Below are positions 1-7,809 of a DNA stretch of 64,000 nucleotides, piece after piece. Origin of the DNA: Stenotrophomonas sp. ZAC14D1_NAIMI4_1 (lineage in GTDB: Bacteria > Pseudomonadota > Gammaproteobacteria > Xanthomonadales > Xanthomonadaceae); NCBI RefSeq assembly GCF_003086775.1, contig NZ_CP026001.1:646407-710406 (forward strand), given 5' to 3'. The notes beneath the pieces were generated by a model. The model made no database searches and was not told the DNA's origin. It saw nothing but the letters and a program-made list of their open reading frames with translations. Position numbers and translations under genes: made by a program. Every line of letters starts with the position of its first letter. The stretch's first letter is position 1.

Positions 1-342
1 CTGGCCCTGGCCGAACTGAACCTGGCACCGCCGCCGCGCGCGCTGCCGCTGCGCTTCCTGTGGCGCGACGTCACCGCCGGCATCGAGCCGGGCTACGACG
101 TCATCATCAGCAACCCGCCGTTCCACACGCCCTCGCGTGCCGACCGCCCCGACATCGGCCAGCGCTTCATCGCCGTGGCCGCGCAGGCGCTGCGTCCGGG
201 TGGCCGCTTGTACGTGGTGGCCAACCGCCACCTGCCTTACGAGTACACGCTCAACGAGAGCTTCGGCGCGGTGCGCGTGGTGGCCGAGCGCGATGGCTTC
301 AAGCTGGTGGAAGCGGTGAAGGCGAAGGGGAAGGGCAAGTGA
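1..342 (+). CDS. rsmC: RsmC-type 16S rRNA guanine-N2 methyltransferase, C-terminal part
   Basis: Only the last 113 residues are present; the start lies left of the window. The fragment carries the SAM-dependent N2-guanine methyltransferase motif ISNPPFH (fragment residues 36-42), then a LRPGGRLYVVANRHLPYE stretch typical of RsmC/RlmG C-terminal Rossmann domains. RsmC methylates G1207 of 16S rRNA in the small ribosomal subunit. The stop codon overlaps the GTG start of the next rRNA-modifying gene, so the two are probably cotranscribed. RlmG (23S) is an alternative because both share NPPF and only the C-terminus is visible. Confidence 0.8.
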   Translation: MALAELNLAPPPRALPLRFLWRDVTAGIEPGYDVIISNPPFHTPSRADRPDIGQRFIAVAAQALRPGGRLYVVANRHLPYEYTLNESFGAVRVVAERDGFKLVEAVKAKGKGK

Positions 343-1040
343 AGCTGGTCAAGCTGATCGCCAACCTCGGCTATGGCAGCCGCAAGCAGGTGCAGTGGAT
401 GTTCCGCGAGGGCCGTGTCACCGATGCCGAAGGCGAAGTGCTGTACGCCGATGACCAGGTGCCGCACGAGGCGATCCGGGTCGACGGCGAGCCGCTGGAC
501 CCGCCGGTGGGCCTGTCGCTGGCCCTGTACAAGCCGGCCGGCTACACCTGCTCGACCAAGGACACCGGCCGCCTGATCTACGACCTGCTGCCGCCGCGCT
601 TCCGCGACCGCGACCCGGTGCTGTCCACGGTCGGCCGCCTGGACCGCGAGACCAGTGGCCTGCTGCTGCTGACCGACGATGGCGGCCTGCTGCACCGGAT
701 CATCTCGCCCAAGTCGAAGCTGCCCAAGGTCTACGAAGTGGAACTGGCCGAAGACCTGCGTGGCGACGAAGTGGCGCAGTTCGCCAGCGGCACGCTGATG
801 CTGGAAGCGGAGAAGACGCCCCTGCTGCCGGCTGAACTCGAGGTGCTGGGCCCGCGCAAGGCGCGCCTGGTGCTGCACGAAGGCCGCTACCATCAGGTAC
901 GCCGCATGTTCGCCGCCGTCGGCAACCACGTGCAGGCCCTGCACCGCAGCCGCGTCGGCGGCCTGGACCTGCAGGGGCTGGACGAAGGCCAATGGCGGAT
1001 GTTGACCCCCACCGACCTGGACACCCTGTTCGCTCCATGA
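339..1040 (+). CDS. rsuA: 16S rRNA pseudouridine synthase (RsuA family)
   Basis: A 233-residue protein with an N-terminal S4 RNA-binding segment (about residues 1-45) and an RsuA-type catalytic domain. The catalytic motif GRLDRETSGLLLLT has the nucleophilic Asp at about residue 102, and a late GRYHQVRRMF motif follows. The family converts uridine to pseudouridine in rRNA; RsuA acts on U516 of 16S rRNA. I chose the GTG at 339 because it overlaps the upstream rsmC stop (GTGA) and starts the S4 domain directly. The open frame continues upstream, but that part overlaps rsmC and is not RsuA-like. RluB/RluE-type specificity cannot be excluded from sequence alone. Confidence 0.85.
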   Translation: MKLVKLIANLGYGSRKQVQWMFREGRVTDAEGEVLYADDQVPHEAIRVDGEPLDPPVGLSLALYKPAGYTCSTKDTGRLIYDLLPPRFRDRDPVLSTVGRLDRETSGLLLLTDDGGLLHRIISPKSKLPKVYEVELAEDLRGDEVAQFASGTLMLEAEKTPLLPAELEVLGPRKARLVLHEGRYHQVRRMFAAVGNHVQALHRSRVGGLDLQGLDEGQWRMLTPTDLDTLFAP

Positions 1041-1720
1041 CTTCACTCGCAGCGCTGCCGTTCCTTCCGGATGCCGTCATCTTCGACATGGACGGCCTGA
1101 TGATCGACAGCGAGCGGGTGTCGATCGCGTGCTGGAGCCAGGCGGCCGCCGAATCCGGGCTGCCCCTGGATGAAACGTTCTTCGTGCGCATGGTTGGCCT
1201 GGGTGACCGAGACAGCCAGGCGCTGCTGCGCGGGCAGGGGGTGTCGGACGCGGTGATCGCGGCGATGGCCGCGCGCTGCCACGACCTGTACGAAGCACGC
1301 ACGCAGACCGGCCTGCCGCTGCGGCCGGGCATCGTGGAGCTGCTGGAACTGCTGAAGACGCACGGCATTCCGCGCGCCGTGGCGACCACCACGCGGCAGC
1401 CGCGTGCCAACCGCAAGCTGGCCGCCGCCGGACTGCTGCCGTATTTCGATGCGGTCATCACCAGCGGCGACGTCGCCCACCCGAAGCCGGCGCCGGACAT
1501 CTACCTGCTGGCCGCGCAGCGGCTGGGCAAGGACCCGGAGCGCTGCCTGGCGCTGGAGGATTCACCGGCCGGCACGCGCGCCGCCGTTGCGGCGGGCATG
1601 ACCGTGATCCAGGTGCCCGACCTGGTGCATCCGGATGAAGAACTGCGTGCGCTGGGCCACCGCATCGTCGGCTCGCTGGTGGATGCCCACGCCCTGCTGG
1701 TGCCGCTGCTGCCAACCTGA
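1037..1720 (+). CDS. HAD-superfamily phosphatase (beta-phosphoglucomutase-like)
   Basis: A 227-residue HAD hydrolase. Motif I is FDMDGLMIDSE (nucleophilic Asp17, acid/base Asp19), the motif III lysine is in HPKPAPDIY, and the motif IV acidic pair is in LALEDSPAG. The alpha-helical cap after motif I is of the type found in beta-phosphoglucomutase/YcjU/GS1-like phosphatases, so a small sugar phosphate or similar metabolite is the likely substrate. The ATG overlaps the rsuA stop (ATGA), making a tight rsmC-rsuA-HAD operon. The exact substrate cannot be read from sequence. Confidence 0.85.
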   Translation: MTSLAALPFLPDAVIFDMDGLMIDSERVSIACWSQAAAESGLPLDETFFVRMVGLGDRDSQALLRGQGVSDAVIAAMAARCHDLYEARTQTGLPLRPGIVELLELLKTHGIPRAVATTTRQPRANRKLAAAGLLPYFDAVITSGDVAHPKPAPDIYLLAAQRLGKDPERCLALEDSPAGTRAAVAAGMTVIQVPDLVHPDEELRALGHRIVGSLVDAHALLVPLLPT

Positions 1721-1721
1721 C

Positions 1722-1840
1722 GGTGGGTGCCGACCGTTGGTCGGCACGCTTCACCGCTCCCGCCGGGCATGGCCCGGCGCTACCGCTCTGGTGGGTGCCG
1801 ACCACCCCTCTGGTGGGTGCCGACCGTTGGTCGGCACGCC
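1722..1840. repeat. SMAG/REP palindrome cluster
   Basis: Three short palindromes and one fragment lie between the HAD gene and fabB. Copies at 1722-1748 and 1811-1839 read GTGGGTGCCGACCGTTGG then TCGGCAC. An inverted copy of the GCGCCGGGCCATGCCCGGC subtype is at 1761-1784, and a truncated copy is at 1790-1806. These match the GTAG/GTGG-headed REP elements described in S. maltophilia as SMAG. They may act as convergent-end stem-loops for the flanking genes. Confidence 0.8.
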
Positions 1841-1846
1841 TTTCAA

Positions 1847-3055
1847 TCACACCCGGCCGAACACCAGCGCTGCGTTGGTGCCACCAAAGCCGAAGCTGTT
1901 GGACATCACCGTATCCAGCTTCTGCTCGCGGCTTTCGCGCAGGATCGGGAAACCTTCCACCGCCGGGTCCAGCTCGGTGATGTTGGCCGAACCGGCCACG
2001 AAACCATCGCGCATCATCAGCAGGCAGTAGATCGCCTCGTGCACGCTGGCGGCGCCCAGCGAGTGGCCCGACAGCGCCTTGGTCGACGACAGCGGCGGCA
2101 CGGCATCGCCGAACACTTCGCGGATCGCGCCCAGCTCGGTCACGTCGCCCAGCGGGGTCGAGGTGCCGTGGGTGTTGAGGTAGTCCAGCGGGCGATCGAC
2201 GTTCTGCAGCGCCATCTTCATGCAGCGCACGGCACCTTCGCCGGACGGGGCGACCATGTCGGCACCGTCGGAGGTCACGCCATAACCGATCAGCTCGGCA
2301 TGGATGCGCGCGCCGCGGGCGACGGCGTGGTCGTAGTCCTCCAGCACCAGCATGCCGCCGCCACCGGCGATGACGAAGCCGTCGCGGTCCTTGTCATACG
2401 GGCGCGAGGCGCTGGCCGGGGTGTCGTTGAAGCTGGTCGACAGTGCGCCCATCGCATCGAACATCACGCTCATCGACCAGTGCAGGTCTTCGCCACCACC
2501 GGCGAACATGATGTCCTGCGCGCCGTGGCGGATCATGTCCGCGGCCGCGCCGATGCAGTGCGCCGAGGTCGCGCAGGCAGCCGACAGCGAGTAGCTGACG
2601 CCCTTGATCTGGAAGGCGGTGGCCAGGCAGGCCGACACGGTGGAGCACATCGTGCGCGGCACCATGTACGGGCCGACCTTGCGCACGCCACGGGCGCGCA
2701 GCAGGTCCACGGCACCCACCTGCCATTCGCTGGAACCACCGCCGGAACCGGCGATCAGGCCGGTACGCAGCGCGCTCACCTGTTCCGGCGACAGGCCGGC
2801 ATCGGCGATCGCATCGCGCATGGCGATGTAGGCGAAGGCCGCCGCATCGCTCATGAAGCGCTTCTGCTTGCGGTCGATCTGCGCATCCAGGTCGAGGTCG
2901 ACGCGGCCACCGATCTGGCTGCGCAGGCCGGCTTCGGCGTGGTCGGGCAGCGCGGTGATGCCGGCGCGGCCTTCCCGCAGCGCCGAGGAAACGGTATCCA
3001 GATCATTGCCCAGGCACGAGGTGATGCCCATGCCGGTGATGACGACGCGACGCAT
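1847..3055 (-). CDS. fabB: Beta-ketoacyl-ACP synthase I
   Basis: A 402-residue condensing enzyme. The N-terminus [17 protein letters not shown] is typical of FabB. The nucleophilic Cys lies in [14 protein letters not shown] (about residue 161), and catalytic histidines lie in [11 protein letters not shown] and ALSGHSLGA. FabB elongates malonyl-ACP with acyl-ACP and is needed for unsaturated fatty-acid synthesis after the FabA branch. Its ATG overlaps the fabA stop (ATGA), giving a fabA-fabB operon. Length matches the family (about 404). Confidence 0.97.
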   Translation of the reverse strand: MRRVVITGMGITSCLGNDLDTVSSALREGRAGITALPDHAEAGLRSQIGGRVDLDLDAQIDRKQKRFMSDAAAFAYIAMRDAIADAGLSPEQVSALRTGLIAGSGGGSSEWQVGAVDLLRARGVRKVGPYMVPRTMCSTVSACLATAFQIKGVSYSLSAACATSAHCIGAAADMIRHGAQDIMFAGGGEDLHWSMSVMFDAMGALSTSFNDTPASASRPYDKDRDGFVIAGGGGMLVLEDYDHAVARGARIHAELIGYGVTSDGADMVAPSGEGAVRCMKMALQNVDRPLDYLNTHGTSTPLGDVTELGAIREVFGDAVPPLSSTKALSGHSLGAASVHEAIYCLLMMRDGFVAGSANITELDPAVEGFPILRESREQKLDTVMSNSFGFGGTNAALVFGRV

Positions 3056-3570
3056 CAGAAGCTCCCGGTTTCAGTGAACAGGCCCACGCGCAGGTCGCGG
3101 GCGTTGTAGATCTCGCGGTCGTCCACGTACATGCGGGCATCGGCCTGGGCCATCACCAGCTTGCGGTTGATGACGCGGGTGATGTCGATCTCGTAGCGCA
3201 CCCGCTTGGCTTCCGGCAGCACCTGGCCGGTGAACTTCACCTCGCCGCAGCCCAGGGCGCGGCCCTTGCCGGGTGCACCCAGCCAGGTCAGGTAGAAGCC
3301 GGTCAGCTGCCACATGGCATCCAGGCCCAGGCAGCCGGGCATCACCGGGTCGCCGATGAAGTGGCAGCCGAAGAACCACAGGTCCGGGCGGATATCCAGT
3401 TCGGCACGTACCATGCCCTTGCCATGCGGTCCGCCGTCCTCGCGGATTTCGGTGATGCGGTCGAACATCAGCATCGGGTCGTTGGGCAGACGGCCGGCGG
3501 CGGCGCCGAACAGTTCACCGCGGGCGCTGGCCAGCAGCTGGTCACGGTTGAACGCGTGGAGACGAGTCAT
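3055..3570 (-). CDS. fabA: 3-hydroxydecanoyl-ACP dehydratase/isomerase
   Basis: A 171-residue hot-dog-fold protein. Catalytic His70 (in [14 protein letters not shown]) and Asp84 (in GLDAMWQ) fall at the same residue numbers as in E. coli FabA. FabA dehydrates beta-hydroxydecanoyl-ACP and isomerises trans-2 to cis-3 decenoyl-ACP, the entry step to unsaturated fatty acids. I chose the ATG at 3570 ([12 protein letters not shown]) because it gives the normal family length; a longer open frame to 3654 adds a non-homologous, cysteine/arginine-rich extension. It is the first gene of fabA-fabB and divergent from dinB. Confidence 0.97.
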   Translation of the reverse strand: MTRLHAFNRDQLLASARGELFGAAAGRLPNDPMLMFDRITEIREDGGPHGKGMVRAELDIRPDLWFFGCHFIGDPVMPGCLGLDAMWQLTGFYLTWLGAPGKGRALGCGEVKFTGQVLPEAKRVRYEIDITRVINRKLVMAQADARMYVDDREIYNARDLRVGLFTETGSF

Positions 3571-3761
3571 GGAAAGCGCATTCCTGGAAGCGAAAACAAG
3601 GCAACAAGTCCCCGAGGATGCACGACGGTTGCAACGGGAATCAAACCGCCGCACCGTACGCGTGCGTAGTGTTTTCCCCGGGAATCACGCATCCCGTTGA
3701 TGCACAAAGACCATACTTGGCCGTCTGGAGCGGTACGGTGCGGGTATGATGTCCGCCAACC

Positions 3762-4832
3762 ATGAACGCACTGCGCAAGATCATCCACGTCGACATGGAC
3801 GCCTTCTACGCGTCGGTGGAGCAGCGCGACGATCCGTCACTGCGCGGCAAGCCGGTGGTCGTGGCCTGGCGCGGCGCACGCTCGGTGGTGTGCGCGGCCT
3901 CCTACGAGGCCCGTGTGTTCGGCGTGCGCTCGGCAATGCCCGCCCTGCGCGCCGAGCGCCTGTGCCCGGATGCGATCTTCGTGCCGCCGGATTTCGCGCG
4001 TTACAAAGCCGTGTCACGCCAGGTGCGCGAGATCTTCCTGCGCCATACCGACCTGGTCGAGCCGCTGTCGCTGGACGAGGCCTACCTGGACGTGACCGCG
4101 CCGAAGAGCGGCATCGAACTGGCCACCGAGATCGCCCGCACCATCCGCGCGCAGATCCGCGAAGAGACGAACCTGACTGCTTCAGCCGGCATCGCGCCGA
4201 ACAAGTTCCTGGCCAAGATCGCCTCGGACTGGCGCAAGCCTGACGGCCAGTTCGTCATCCCGCCGCAGCGCGTGGACGCGTTCCTGCTGACGCTGCCGGT
4301 GAAAAGCGTGCCGGGCGTGGGCAAGGTGATGGAAGGCAAGCTGGCCGAGCGCGGCATCGTCACCTGCGGTGACCTGCGCAACTGGACGCTGCCGGACCTG
4401 GAAGAAAACTTCGGCAGCTTCGGCCGCAGCCTGTACAACCGCGCCCGCGGCATCGACGAACGGCCGGTGGAACCGGACCAGCAGGTGCAGTCGATCTCCT
4501 CCGAGGACACCTTTGCCGAAGACCTGCTGCTGGAAGACCTGGGCGAGGCCATCGTGCAGCTGGCCGAGAAGACCTGGAATGCCACGCGCAAGACCGAACG
4601 CATCGGCCACACCGTCGTGCTGAAACTGAAGACCGCCCAGTTCCGCATCCTCACCCGCAGCTTCACTCCGGACCGTCCACCGGAATCGATGCAGGAACTG
4701 CGCGACATCGCCCTGTCCCTGCGCGCCCGCGTCGACCTGCCTGCCGACACCCGCTACCGCCTCGTTGGCGTCGGCCTGGGTGGATTCCGCGATAAAGAAC
4801 CGGTGGTGCAGGGCGAACTGTTCGGGCACTGA
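3762..4832 (+). CDS. dinB: DNA polymerase IV (Y-family)
   Basis: A 356-residue translesion polymerase. The palm motif HVDMDAFYASVEQRD gives catalytic Asp11 and Asp13, LSLDEAYLDVT supplies the other metal-binding acidic residues, TASAGIAPNKFLAKIASDW follows, and the little-finger domain runs from about residue 240. It bypasses DNA lesions at stalled forks. It is preceded by about 190 bp shared with divergent fabA. I could not find a convincing LexA box there, so SOS control is not shown by this sequence. A potential -10 (TATGAT) is at 3745-3750 without a good -35. Confidence 0.96.
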   Translation: MNALRKIIHVDMDAFYASVEQRDDPSLRGKPVVVAWRGARSVVCAASYEARVFGVRSAMPALRAERLCPDAIFVPPDFARYKAVSRQVREIFLRHTDLVEPLSLDEAYLDVTAPKSGIELATEIARTIRAQIREETNLTASAGIAPNKFLAKIASDWRKPDGQFVIPPQRVDAFLLTLPVKSVPGVGKVMEGKLAERGIVTCGDLRNWTLPDLEENFGSFGRSLYNRARGIDERPVEPDQQVQSISSEDTFAEDLLLEDLGEAIVQLAEKTWNATRKTERIGHTVVLKLKTAQFRILTRSFTPDRPPESMQELRDIALSLRARVDLPADTRYRLVGVGLGGFRDKEPVVQGELFGH

Positions 4833-4840
4833 TCAACCCC

Positions 4841-4865
4841 GTGCCGACCAACGGTCGGCACCCAC
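4841..4865. repeat. SMAG/REP palindrome (GTGCCGACC type)
   Basis: A single perfect inverted repeat reading GTGCCGACCAACGGTCGGCAC, just after the dinB stop. It is the first module of a longer compound intergenic region that also holds a 16-bp tandem repeat and a large palindrome. Confidence 0.75.
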
Positions 4866-4866
4866 C

Positions 4867-4930
4867 AACAGCAGCAGGTTCCAACAGCAGCAGGTTCCAT
4901 CAGCAGCAGGTTCCAACAGCAGCGGGAAAC
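4867..4930. repeat. 16-bp tandem repeat, about 4 units
   Basis: Four consecutive 16-bp units start at 4867, 4883, 4899 and 4915. The unit is AACAGCAGCAGGTTCC; units 1 and 2 are identical, unit 3 has one change and unit 4 is degenerate at its end. It lies between a SMAG element and a large palindrome, downstream of dinB. Unit number may vary between strains. Confidence 0.9.
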
Positions 4931-4937
4931 TGTCGAA

Positions 4938-5039
4938 GGCGGGGTGGGTCCGGTTGCGGGGGCGTGAGCGCCATGGATGGCGCGACCGAGCCTCCATGGA
5001 CGGATTCACGGCGTCCCCCGCAACCGGACCCACCCCGCC
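4938..5039 (+). repeat. Large palindrome with conserved loop, copy A
   Basis: Two perfectly complementary 25-nt arms (4938-4962 and 5015-5039) enclose a 52-nt loop. The loop contains an inner palindrome GCGCCATGGATGGCGC, a spacer GACCGAGCC, a second short CATGG hairpin, and ends ACGGCGT. The left arm is G-rich and is preceded by CTGTCGAAGG; the right arm is followed by CAACCCACGGAT. Four more copies with the same loop plan but other arm sequences occur at 27841, 28106, 31677 and 32086. It lies between convergent gene ends. It is not a rho-independent terminator because no U-tract follows. Confidence 0.85.
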
Positions 5040-5058
5040 AACCCACGGATACCCAGCT

Positions 5059-5110
5059 GTTGCCGTTGCCGTTGCCGTTGCATTGAGCGGGTGCAGGGCG
5101 CAGCCCTGCA
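5059..5110 (+). repeat. Hexamer tandem repeat and GCAGGGC hairpin trailing copy A
   Basis: GTTGCC is repeated three times plus GTTGCA at 5059-5082. It is followed at 5092-5110 by a hairpin with 8-bp stem TGCAGGGC / GCCCTGCA. The same pair of modules (TTG-type hexamers and a GCAGGGC...GCCCTGC hairpin) follows palindrome copies D and E, so the modules appear to travel or be maintained together. Confidence 0.7.
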
Positions 5111-5127
5111 AAAAGAAACCACCTACC

Positions 5128-6039
5128 TCACGGCCACTGCATCTCGCCCTTGGCCACCTTCGCACTCAGCTCCAGCGACGCCACGCCCGCCAGCGCCGGA
5201 TAGCGCGCCTGCATCGCCTTCACCAGCGCCGCACTGTCCTTCGCCTTGGCCGCCTCCGCATCGAACGCACGGATGTAGCCTGCAGTGAAACGCAGCGCGC
5301 TCGCATCCAGCGCCGCACCCGGCGCGTAATGGCCCGGCACCACCACCTTCGGCTTCAGCGCCTGCAGGTGCTGCAGCGTCTGCAGCCAATCAGCATGCGA
5401 CTGCGGCGTCTGCGTATCGGCCATCCACACGTGCTCACCGGCCACCACCGGAATGCCACCGACGATCGCACGCAGCGACGGCACCCACAGCACCGTGCGG
5501 TCGGGTGTCGGTCCGTCCAGCCCGATCAGCGGCAGGCGCTGGCCTTCCAGCTGCAGCGCGTCGTCGTCCAGCACCTGCGGCAGCACGATGCGCGCAGGCA
5601 CATCGGCACCCATCTTCGGGCCCCAGTAGGCCAGCTTGCCGGCCTGGGTCTGCGTGATGTGGGCAACGGTCTGCGCCGTGGCGACGATGCATGCCTGCGG
5701 GAACGCATCCTGCAGCGTGGCCAGGCCGAAGTAGTAGTCCGGATCGCCGTGGCTGATGTAGATCGTGGTCAGCCGCTTGCCGCTGGCGCGGATCCTGTCG
5801 GCCAGCGCAGCCGCATCGCGGGCGGCAAACTGCGCATCGACGAGGATCGCCTCATGGCGGCCTTCGATCAGCACCGAGGACACGGAAAACAGCGCCTGCG
5901 GCCCGGGATGGAAGGTCTGCAGGTGCAGTTGTGAGTGCGCCGCAGGGGTGGTGGCAGGCGCCGCCGCGGTGGCACGCAGCGGTGCACCGGTGAAACCCGC
6001 GGCCAGCGCGAGGGGAAGCAGCAGGGCAGCAGTACGCAT
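5128..6039 (-). CDS. Secreted metallo-beta-lactamase-fold hydrolase with altered metal motif
   Basis: A 303-residue protein with an N-terminal signal peptide (MRTAALLLPLALAAGFTGAP), so it is likely periplasmic. The MBL metal-binding motif, normally HxHxDH, appears as SHGDPDYY: the first His and the Asp are kept but the second His is Asp and the last is Tyr. A later GHY motif (VVPGHYAPG) supplies another His. The ATG at 6039 has AGGAA upstream and starts the signal peptide; an upstream extension would overlap a SMAG repeat. The substrate is unknown. Metal content and catalytic activity may differ from classical MBLs. Confidence 0.75.
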   Translation of the reverse strand: MRTAALLLPLALAAGFTGAPLRATAAAPATTPAAHSQLHLQTFHPGPQALFSVSSVLIEGRHEAILVDAQFAARDAAALADRIRASGKRLTTIYISHGDPDYYFGLATLQDAFPQACIVATAQTVAHITQTQAGKLAYWGPKMGADVPARIVLPQVLDDDALQLEGQRLPLIGLDGPTPDRTVLWVPSLRAIVGGIPVVAGEHVWMADTQTPQSHADWLQTLQHLQALKPKVVVPGHYAPGAALDASALRFTAGYIRAFDAEAAKAKDSAALVKAMQARYPALAGVASLELSAKVAKGEMQWP

Positions 6040-6053
6040 CAACGATTCCTCGT

Positions 6054-6116
6054 GTAGAGCCGAGCCCATGGTCGGCTGCAGTGGTTGCCTCAAGCCGAGC
6101 GCAGGCTCGGCTCTAC
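6054..6116. repeat. SMAG/REP inverted pair
   Basis: Two facing copies of the GTAGAGCCGAGC subtype lie upstream of the MBL-fold gene and downstream of the NAD(P)-binding gene. The pair forms a long imperfect stem. Confidence 0.75.
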
Positions 6117-6132
6117 AGGGGAAACGTATCGA

Positions 6133-6771
6133 TCAATACGCCGCAGTGATGATCTGCTTCGGGTACTTGCCCGCTTCCAGCTCGGCCACGAACGCCGCAC
6201 CGTAATCGGCGTAGCTGATGCGGCTGTGGCCGCTGGCATCGGCCAGGAAGGTCTTGGCCTGCACGCGGTACTGGCCGCGCTCTTCGCCCGGGCCGATTTC
6301 CGCGGCCGGCGAGAAGAAGGTCCAGTCCAGGTCCTCCACCGCCTGCAGGCGCTTCAGCGCTTCGCGCGCGGCAAGTGCATACGGCTTGTAGGCGGCGGGG
6401 AAGTCCGGGGTGTCGACCAGCTGCACGCCCGGCGCGATCTCCAGGCTGCCGGCGCCACCGACCACCACCACGCGCGGCACCTTGGCCTGGCGTGCGGCGG
6501 CGACCAGCTGGTCGGCCACGCTGGCGATCTGGCCGATGTCATCACCCGGGCGCGGGCCGTAGGCGCTGGCCAGCACGTCGTGGCCAGCGATCACGGCGGC
6601 CAGGGCGGCGGTGTCGTCCAGCGCCGCGATGGCCAGCTGGGCACCGGCCAGCTCGGCCGGCAGGTCTTTTTCACTGCGGACCACGGCCGTGACCTGGTGG
6701 CCGTGGGCGAGGGCGTGGCGGGCGATCTGGCGGCCGATGTTGCCGGTGGCACCGACGAGGGCGATCTTCAT
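6133..6771 (-). CDS. NAD(P)H-binding atypical SDR / NmrA-like oxidoreductase
   Basis: A 212-residue Rossmann protein beginning MKIALVGATGNIGRQIA, with the G-x-x-G-x-x-G dinucleotide motif at residues 7-13 and a RVVVVGGAGSL strand. It resembles the small NAD(P)-binding proteins (YwnB/NmrA-like) that act as quinone or aldehyde reductases or as redox sensors. It lacks an evident YxxxK catalytic pair. It is divergent from the LysR regulator at 6880, a common arrangement in which the regulator controls the oxidoreductase. The ATG at 6771 directly begins the Rossmann motif. Confidence 0.85.
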   Translation of the reverse strand: MKIALVGATGNIGRQIARHALAHGHQVTAVVRSEKDLPAELAGAQLAIAALDDTAALAAVIAGHDVLASAYGPRPGDDIGQIASVADQLVAAARQAKVPRVVVVGGAGSLEIAPGVQLVDTPDFPAAYKPYALAAREALKRLQAVEDLDWTFFSPAAEIGPGEERGQYRVQAKTFLADASGHSRISYADYGAAFVAELEAGKYPKQIITAAY

Positions 6772-6879
6772 GTCAGGACTCCTTGGGGCGGAATGGGGTG
6801 GGAACGAGGCCACTGTAGGCCGCTGCAGTTGCTCGAAAAACAGCGTATAACGCGCTTGTTTGTTGCATGGATCGAGCAG

Positions 6880-7809
6880 ATGGACCGATTGACCGCCATG
6901 ACCGTGTTCGTCGAAGTGGCCGAGCGTGGCAGCCTGACCGCCGCCGCCGAGGTGCTGGACATGTCCCGCGCGATGGTCAGCCGCTACCTGGCCGAGGTGG
7001 AGGGCTGGCTGGGCGCACGCCTGCTGCACCGGACCACGCGGCGGATCAGCCTGACCGGCGCCGGTGAAGCCGCGCTGGCGCGCTTCCGGCAGATGCTGGC
7101 CATCGGCGAGGAACTGCAGGGCGAACTGGCCAGTGACGATCCCGAGCCGCACGGCACCCTGCGCATCACCGCCAGCGTGTCGTTCGGGCAGAGCCACCTG
7201 GCACGCGCAGTGGCGGCCTTCGTGCAGCGCCACCCGGCCGCGCGCATCGAGCTGCTGCTGGTCGACCGCATGGTCAACCTGGTGGAGGAGCGCGTGGACC
7301 TGGCCGTGCGCATCGCCCGCCAGATCGATCCCAGCCTGATCGCGCGACGGCTGGCCACCTGCCGTTCGGTGCTGTGCGCCACGCCTGCCTACCTGCAGGC
7401 ACACGGCACGCCCAGCGCACCGGAGCAGCTGCCCGCGCACAACTGCCTCACCCACCACTACGTCGGCAAGAGCCTGTGGCAGCTGCATCGCGACGGCCGC
7501 TCGCTGTCGGTGGCGGTGGGCGGCAACATCAGCGCCAACGAAGCCTCCCTGCTGCTGGAAGCGGTGCGCGCCGGTGCCGGCATTGCCATGCTGCCGACCT
7601 ACCAGGTGGCACCGCTGCTGCGTTCGGGGGAACTGGTGCAGCTGCTGCCGGCCTATGCGCTGGACGAGCTGGGCATTCATGCCGTGTACGCATCGCGTCG
7701 ACAGCAGCCCGCTATCATGCGGCGGTTCCTGGATTTCCTGGCCGAGTGTTTCACCAGCCCGGCATTCCAGGATCTGGATTGGCGCCCACCGGTCAAGGAG
7801 GACACATGA
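6880..7809 (+). CDS. LysR-family transcriptional regulator
   Basis: A 309-residue LTTR. The N-terminal winged HTH (DRLTAMTVFVEVAERGSLTAAAEVLDMSRAMVSRYLAEVE...) occupies residues 1-60, and a periplasmic-binding-protein-like effector domain runs from about residue 90 (AVSALR-type pattern RIARQIDPSLIARRL). It is divergent from the NAD(P)-binding oxidoreductase with 108 bp between, so it probably regulates that gene. The stop overlaps the ATG of the downstream methyltransferase. The ATG at 6880 is preferred over an upstream in-frame TTG because it matches the usual LTTR N-terminus. Confidence 0.93.
   Translation: MDRLTAMTVFVEVAERGSLTAAAEVLDMSRAMVSRYLAEVEGWLGARLLHRTTRRISLTGAGEAALARFRQMLAIGEELQGELASDDPEPHGTLRITASVSFGQSHLARAVAAFVQRHPAARIELLLVDRMVNLVEERVDLAVRIARQIDPSLIARRLATCRSVLCATPAYLQAHGTPSAPEQLPAHNCLTHHYVGKSLWQLHRDGRSLSVAVGGNISANEASLLLEAVRAGAGIAMLPTYQVAPLLRSGELVQLLPAYALDELGIHAVYASRRQQPAIMRRFLDFLAECFTSPAFQDLDWRPPVKEDT

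Noticed and set aside
1722..1840. CRISPR-like array from repeated 25-bp palindromes
   Set aside because: Copies alternate in orientation and subtype with irregular spacing, and no cas genes are present; they are SMAG/REP elements.
3700..3761. LexA box for dinB
   Set aside because: No palindrome like CTG-N10-CAG or the TTAGTA-type Xanthomonadal box was found; only a weak -10 is visible.
4938..5039. Palindrome A as an ordinary bidirectional terminator for dinB and the MBL gene
   Set aside because: No U-tract on either side, a loop of 52 nt, and a conserved loop shared with copies in a divergent intergenic region where a terminator would not be expected.
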